A stretch of DNA of 55,853 nucleotides. Source: Microcaldota archaeon (GTDB lineage: Archaea; Micrarchaeota; Micrarchaeia; Micrarchaeales; Micrarchaeaceae). The position numbers and the translations under genes are program-made. This document shows positions 53,189-55,853 of the stretch, piece after piece. The notes under the pieces were generated by a model, which was not told where the DNA came from, made no database searches, and was given only the letters and a program-made list of their open reading frames with translations. The stretch is taken from NCBI GenBank assembly GCA_021792395.1, contig JAJYUR010000001.1:5742-61594 (forward strand), in the 5' to 3' direction. Position 1 is the stretch's first letter. Each line of letters begins with the position of its first letter.

Positions 53189-54654
53189 GAAAGACCTGCT
53201 AATTGCGTGTCACCGCCCAGCAGTCCGGAAAGTCCTATTATGCCCGTAAGGACTATCAGTATATTAATTATGGGCAGAAAGTATGCCGATACCGATATAA
53301 CGCCGTATTCATCCATGAGAGTGTAAAGGGTATCTGCTGCCGCAGCTGGCGAACAGTATGACGGCAGATAGAATGATTTTATTGGATCGGTTGATATCAC
53401 AGATGATGCAGCGACATTAATCATTGAGGCTATGCTGCTGAACGGTATGAACAGGTAGGCTATGTCCTCAGCTTCAGCCTGTATTAAATTTCCACCTGCA
53501 GGCCAGCATCCGTACGCCTTGCCTGCATATTTTATTTGAGGCATGTCGTAGAAATTGACCACATAGGGATCATAGCTCGATGATATCGAATTGTAAACAG
53601 ATGAAGGGATATATGTTGTGTTCTCGCTTAGCAGCGAATTAAAGCCGTATGCTGACGCTATGCTTATGGTAGAGCTCGAGCTTGCGGTAAGCGCGGAACC
53701 TATGCCGTTGCCTAACGATAGGTATTCTATTGCAAAAACGGACGGATAAAACAGTATAACGCCTATGGCTATAGCTATGAAAAGCCCCCCTATCTTGCGC
53801 GTGAATACAGTCGCCCTGAATATGATGCCTATGAACAGCAGGTATGGCCATACGTAAATGAACATGGCAATGAAATTGAGCTGGACTATGAATGATTCAA
53901 ACGCAAGGTTGAGCACTGAGCCCAATGCTGCAAGCGTCTTGTATATCATGCTTATTCCGCTGTATGGGGTGAAAGAAACGGTGAGAAAGAATAGATTAGG
54001 CAATGGAATAGGACCCAAGCACTGCACAAAATCAGGGTTGCCGCAGTACCTTATCGTTGGAGACACTGTTTCCAGGAATCCGAGGAATGCATCGTATACG
54101 AAGAAGCTGTTCATGTTGTTTGCGGTCTGGTTAGTCATGTTTGCTACTATTACTCCTGACGCCGCCAGGGGATAGTCGACCATCTCCGTCAAAGATGAAG
54201 GGGAGTTTACAAGGCTGCACAGTCCAGGGAAAGCAGCTGAAGATGAACTGCTCTGGACCAACAGCGATGCGGAATGCGAAGTCACCGAATGCGAAGGATT
54301 CAGTATGCCCAGCTGCGAATGTGCAGCTATGCTGTTGCACAGCGAGTATATGGATGAGCTGCTCATGAGCGACGTTGAATTCAGCCCGTTGTAGAATATG
54401 ACGCCGAAGGTTGTTATGACGAATATGATTATGCTTATCAGGACTATAGTGCCGACGAACTGGTAGAATTCGTTCTTTGCCGCTTCCCTTGCACCTGGGT
54501 TCTGCAGCAGTGTGGCAGCCATATACCAAACACCTATTATCACAGAATCGAAAAGCAGGGCCATGAATGCCAAAGGTATCAGGTCTGACTTCACGTTGCT
54601 GAAGGACGGCAACTGAAGTATTATTCTCCCAATGCTCAATATGTCAAACATCAT
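53176..54654 (-). CDS. Polytopic VirB6/TrbL/CedA-like protein, second paralogue
   Basis: 492 residues from ATG 54654. The frame extends upstream to 54738 inside the previous gene, but GAGGTTGGT directly before ATG 54654 and the first hydrophobic segment decide the start. About eight helices; a long Ser/Asn-rich outer loop follows helix 2, with further outer loops containing Cys residues (YCGNPDFVQCLG, CWPAG). The signature is FRATVFTRKIGGLFIAIAIG followed by a helix ending in Pro, and the first-half motif is NEFYQFVGTIVLIS. It ends in LLGGDTQLAGLSRLV. Likely channel subunit, by analogy with VirB6. Confidence 0.75.
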   Translation of the reverse strand: MMFDILSIGRIILQLPSFSNVKSDLIPLAFMALLFDSVIIGVWYMAATLLQNPGAREAAKNEFYQFVGTIVLISIIIFVITTFGVIFYNGLNSTSLMSSSSIYSLCNSIAAHSQLGILNPSHSVTSHSASLLVQSSSSSAAFPGLCSLVNSPSSLTEMVDYPLAASGVIVANMTNQTANNMNSFFVYDAFLGFLETVSPTIRYCGNPDFVQCLGPIPLPNLFFLTVSFTPYSGISMIYKTLAALGSVLNLAFESFIVQLNFIAMFIYVWPYLLFIGIIFRATVFTRKIGGLFIAIAIGVILFYPSVFAIEYLSLGNGIGSALTASSSSTISIASAYGFNSLLSENTTYIPSSVYNSISSSYDPYVVNFYDMPQIKYAGKAYGCWPAGGNLIQAEAEDIAYLFIPFSSIASMINVAASSVISTDPIKSFYLPSYCSPAAAADTLYTLMDEYGVISVSAYFLPIINILIVLTGIIGLSGLLGGDTQLAGLSRLV

Positions 54655-54663
54655 ACCAACCTC
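54649..54663 (-). repeat. 15-base identical start-site sequence, copy 2
   Basis: Same GAGGTTGGTATGATG as at 53174-53188. Its first base overlaps the end of the upstream gene. Confidence 0.6.
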
Positions 54664-55804
54664 ATATGCTGCCCCAGAATGACCCTGCGCCTTCCACGCC
54701 TGAATTGAGCCCTTTCGCCAGACCCATTGCGAACCCAATCGTTACCGTTATGTCTATGCCGAACATGAATATTGCAGTGAATATGAATTGCGATATCTCA
54801 GTTATCGAAGATTGTGCGCTGCTTATCACGTATGATGGGTCGAACTGCGCGCCCAAATCGCTGAAATACGTACTGCCTATGAGTGAGCTTATTGCCGGAG
54901 TAGTAATGCCATCGAACGTTACGCCTTGGCTCGATACCGAATTGAAGAAGGATGATGGCAGATTGTTCAGCGAATATGCAGTGCTTATACAGCCTGTACA
55001 TCCGTACAGAGGATTGTTTCCGCTGAATATCCAGTGTATCGCATATGCATTGAAGGCTATCATCAGCGGATATACAAGATATGCTGCAATGGCTATCGCC
55101 AGGAATGCATTGGCGGTCGTGCGCAGTCCAGAACCGGTAAGCGATATCGAGCGCAGGACTAGCGCTATGGGCAATACGACTACAAAAGCTGTAAATTCTA
55201 TGAGCGGCAGCGATATGTACTGCAGGAATAATGCACCGATAGCCATTATGGTGAATGGCGCAAATAGATCAAAATATACATCCGAAAGGCTGCCATACGC
55301 GGCACCGAAATCCTGCCCGATGACAATGTCTACGCCCACGACCGATGCATTGCCAAGATGGGCCAATGGAGATACTTCTCCGATGTCAGTAAGCACCCTG
55401 GCGTCTATAGCATACGTCACTGATGTGCTGTATATGTTACCGAGGAGCTTAAGCCCTGTATTCATTGCCAGATTCCCTATGTAGAAATCAGCATACTGGA
55501 ATGGCGACAGGGACGTACCAACAAGCGTTTGGCTTAGCGAAGATGTTATATTGCACGTAAGCTGCGACATCCCCAAGAGTATCAGTATTATGACTATGCT
55601 GAGCATCAGCTGGGTCATGTCCACCTTCAATAGGCTAGACACCTTCGATTTTGTTGCGCCAGGGAAGAACCTGCTGAGCATGTACAGGAATGCAAGGATA
55701 GAAAATGATGCAGCTATGACCAGGTAGTTTATGCTGAGCCAGCTATTTACGTATGTCGACCCGCCAAACAATGCGCACCCGTTTATGATCAAAACAAACA
55801 CCAA
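54662..55804 (-). CDS. Polytopic VirB6/TrbL/CedA-like protein, first paralogue
   Basis: 380 residues from TTG 55804 (GTG 55801 is an alternative; a stop codon directly precedes TTG in frame). About seven helices. The signature is more degenerate than in the others (LRSISLTGSGLRTTANAFLA, then a helix ending in YPLM), and outer loops carry a Cys pair in LYGCTGC. The C-terminus ends in a Gly-rich tail (GLNSGVEGAGSFWGSI). A TATA box about 25 bases upstream makes it the first gene of a leaderless transcript. It is complete within the window by 49 bases. Confidence 0.73.
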   Translation of the reverse strand: MVFVLIINGCALFGGSTYVNSWLSINYLVIAASFSILAFLYMLSRFFPGATKSKVSSLLKVDMTQLMLSIVIILILLGMSQLTCNITSSLSQTLVGTSLSPFQYADFYIGNLAMNTGLKLLGNIYSTSVTYAIDARVLTDIGEVSPLAHLGNASVVGVDIVIGQDFGAAYGSLSDVYFDLFAPFTIMAIGALFLQYISLPLIEFTAFVVVLPIALVLRSISLTGSGLRTTANAFLAIAIAAYLVYPLMIAFNAYAIHWIFSGNNPLYGCTGCISTAYSLNNLPSSFFNSVSSQGVTFDGITTPAISSLIGSTYFSDLGAQFDPSYVISSAQSSITEISQFIFTAIFMFGIDITVTIGFAMGLAKGLNSGVEGAGSFWGSI

Positions 55805-55828
55805 TCATTTGCTATATTATTCATGCAA

Positions 55829-55840
55829 CTTTAAATTTAC
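55829..55840 (-). promoter_or_regulatory. TATA box at the head of the secretion-like cluster
   Basis: GTAAATTTAAAG on the minus strand lies about 30 bases before the TTG at 55804, with GGAATAG upstream. It predicts a leaderless transcript reading into the five VirB6-like genes. What lies beyond 55853 is unknown. Confidence 0.5.
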
Positions 55841-55853
55841 CTATTCCAAGGCG

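Noticed and set aside
54666-55484. Plus-strand frame of 272 residues opposite the first VirB6-like gene
   Set aside because: The minus-strand frame is polytopic, matches its paralogues, and has promoter and ribosome-binding context; the plus frame has none.
41048-55804. Integrated conjugative plasmid or virus
   Set aside because: No relaxase, integrase, replication gene, pilin or direct-repeat att sites are visible in the window; the far side beyond 55853 could not be examined.

Overview
The window is archaeal chromosomal DNA. Archaeal markers include Alba, an archaeal histone, an A-type ATP synthase operon, archaeal/eukaryal-type AspRS, Hjc, Hef-type helicase, RFC large subunit, topoisomerase VI subunit B, RtcB and an archaeal KH protein. 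Isoleucine is very often encoded by ATA, genes are tightly packed, many starts are TTG or GTG, and many TATA boxes lie about 25 bases before the start codon, which suggests leaderless mRNAs. A plasma-membrane type P-type proton ATPase, a cation/proton antiporter and small, simplified versions of several proteins suggest an acidophilic DPANN archaeon of the ARMAN/Micrarchaeota kind. That assignment is inference and was not checked by search.

Layout. 1-2.7 kb: end of an unknown gene, alba, aspS, hjc. 2.8-11.2 kb: one minus-strand operon for the A1AO ATP synthase in the order K-E-C-F-A-B-D-(58-aa membrane protein)-H-I; the usual leading H-I pair is at the distal end. 11.3-14.2 kb: antiporter and Hef-type helicase. 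14.3-18.6 kb: tRNA-Phe, an unknown gene, an alpha/beta hydrolase, a flavin/NAD reductase, an HTH regulator and a membrane protein. 18.64-19.05 kb: the only long non-coding gap, with several perfect hairpins behind a TATA box (candidate structured RNA). 19.1-22.2 kb: KaiC-like ATPase, a membrane-anchored Cys-rich repeat protein and a DHH (RecJ-like) phosphoesterase. 22.4-30.2 kb: RFC large subunit, then polyprenyl-carrier genes (uppS, DUF2070 protein, dolichol-kinase-like protein, GlcNAc-1-P transferase) interleaved with endonuclease IV and a tailed histone, then a NUDIX hydrolase and tRNA-Arg. 30.4-41 kb: two proteins of unknown function, RtcB, a radical SAM protein, the H+-ATPase, an amino-acid permease, CsaA, a KH protein and Top6B.

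41.0-55.8 kb is the most unusual region: thirteen minus-strand genes that look like a compact type IV secretion/DNA-translocation machine. Five consecutive polytopic membrane proteins share a loop-helix signature (R, TR, GG, then P) and resemble VirB6/TrbL/CedA proteins; one carries about four Ig-like repeats on its outer side. They are followed by two membrane-anchored proteins that resemble the VirB4 amino-terminal domain, a VirB4/HerA-type ATPase that consists of little more than the ATPase domain, and five accessory proteins, including a coiled-coil/winged-helix protein and a 785-residue protein with a large outer domain. No relaxase, coupling protein, pilin, integrase or attachment site is visible. 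This could be an envelope-spanning DNA or protein transfer system, perhaps used in contact with a host archaeon.

No CRISPR array, insertion sequence, intein or rRNA was found.
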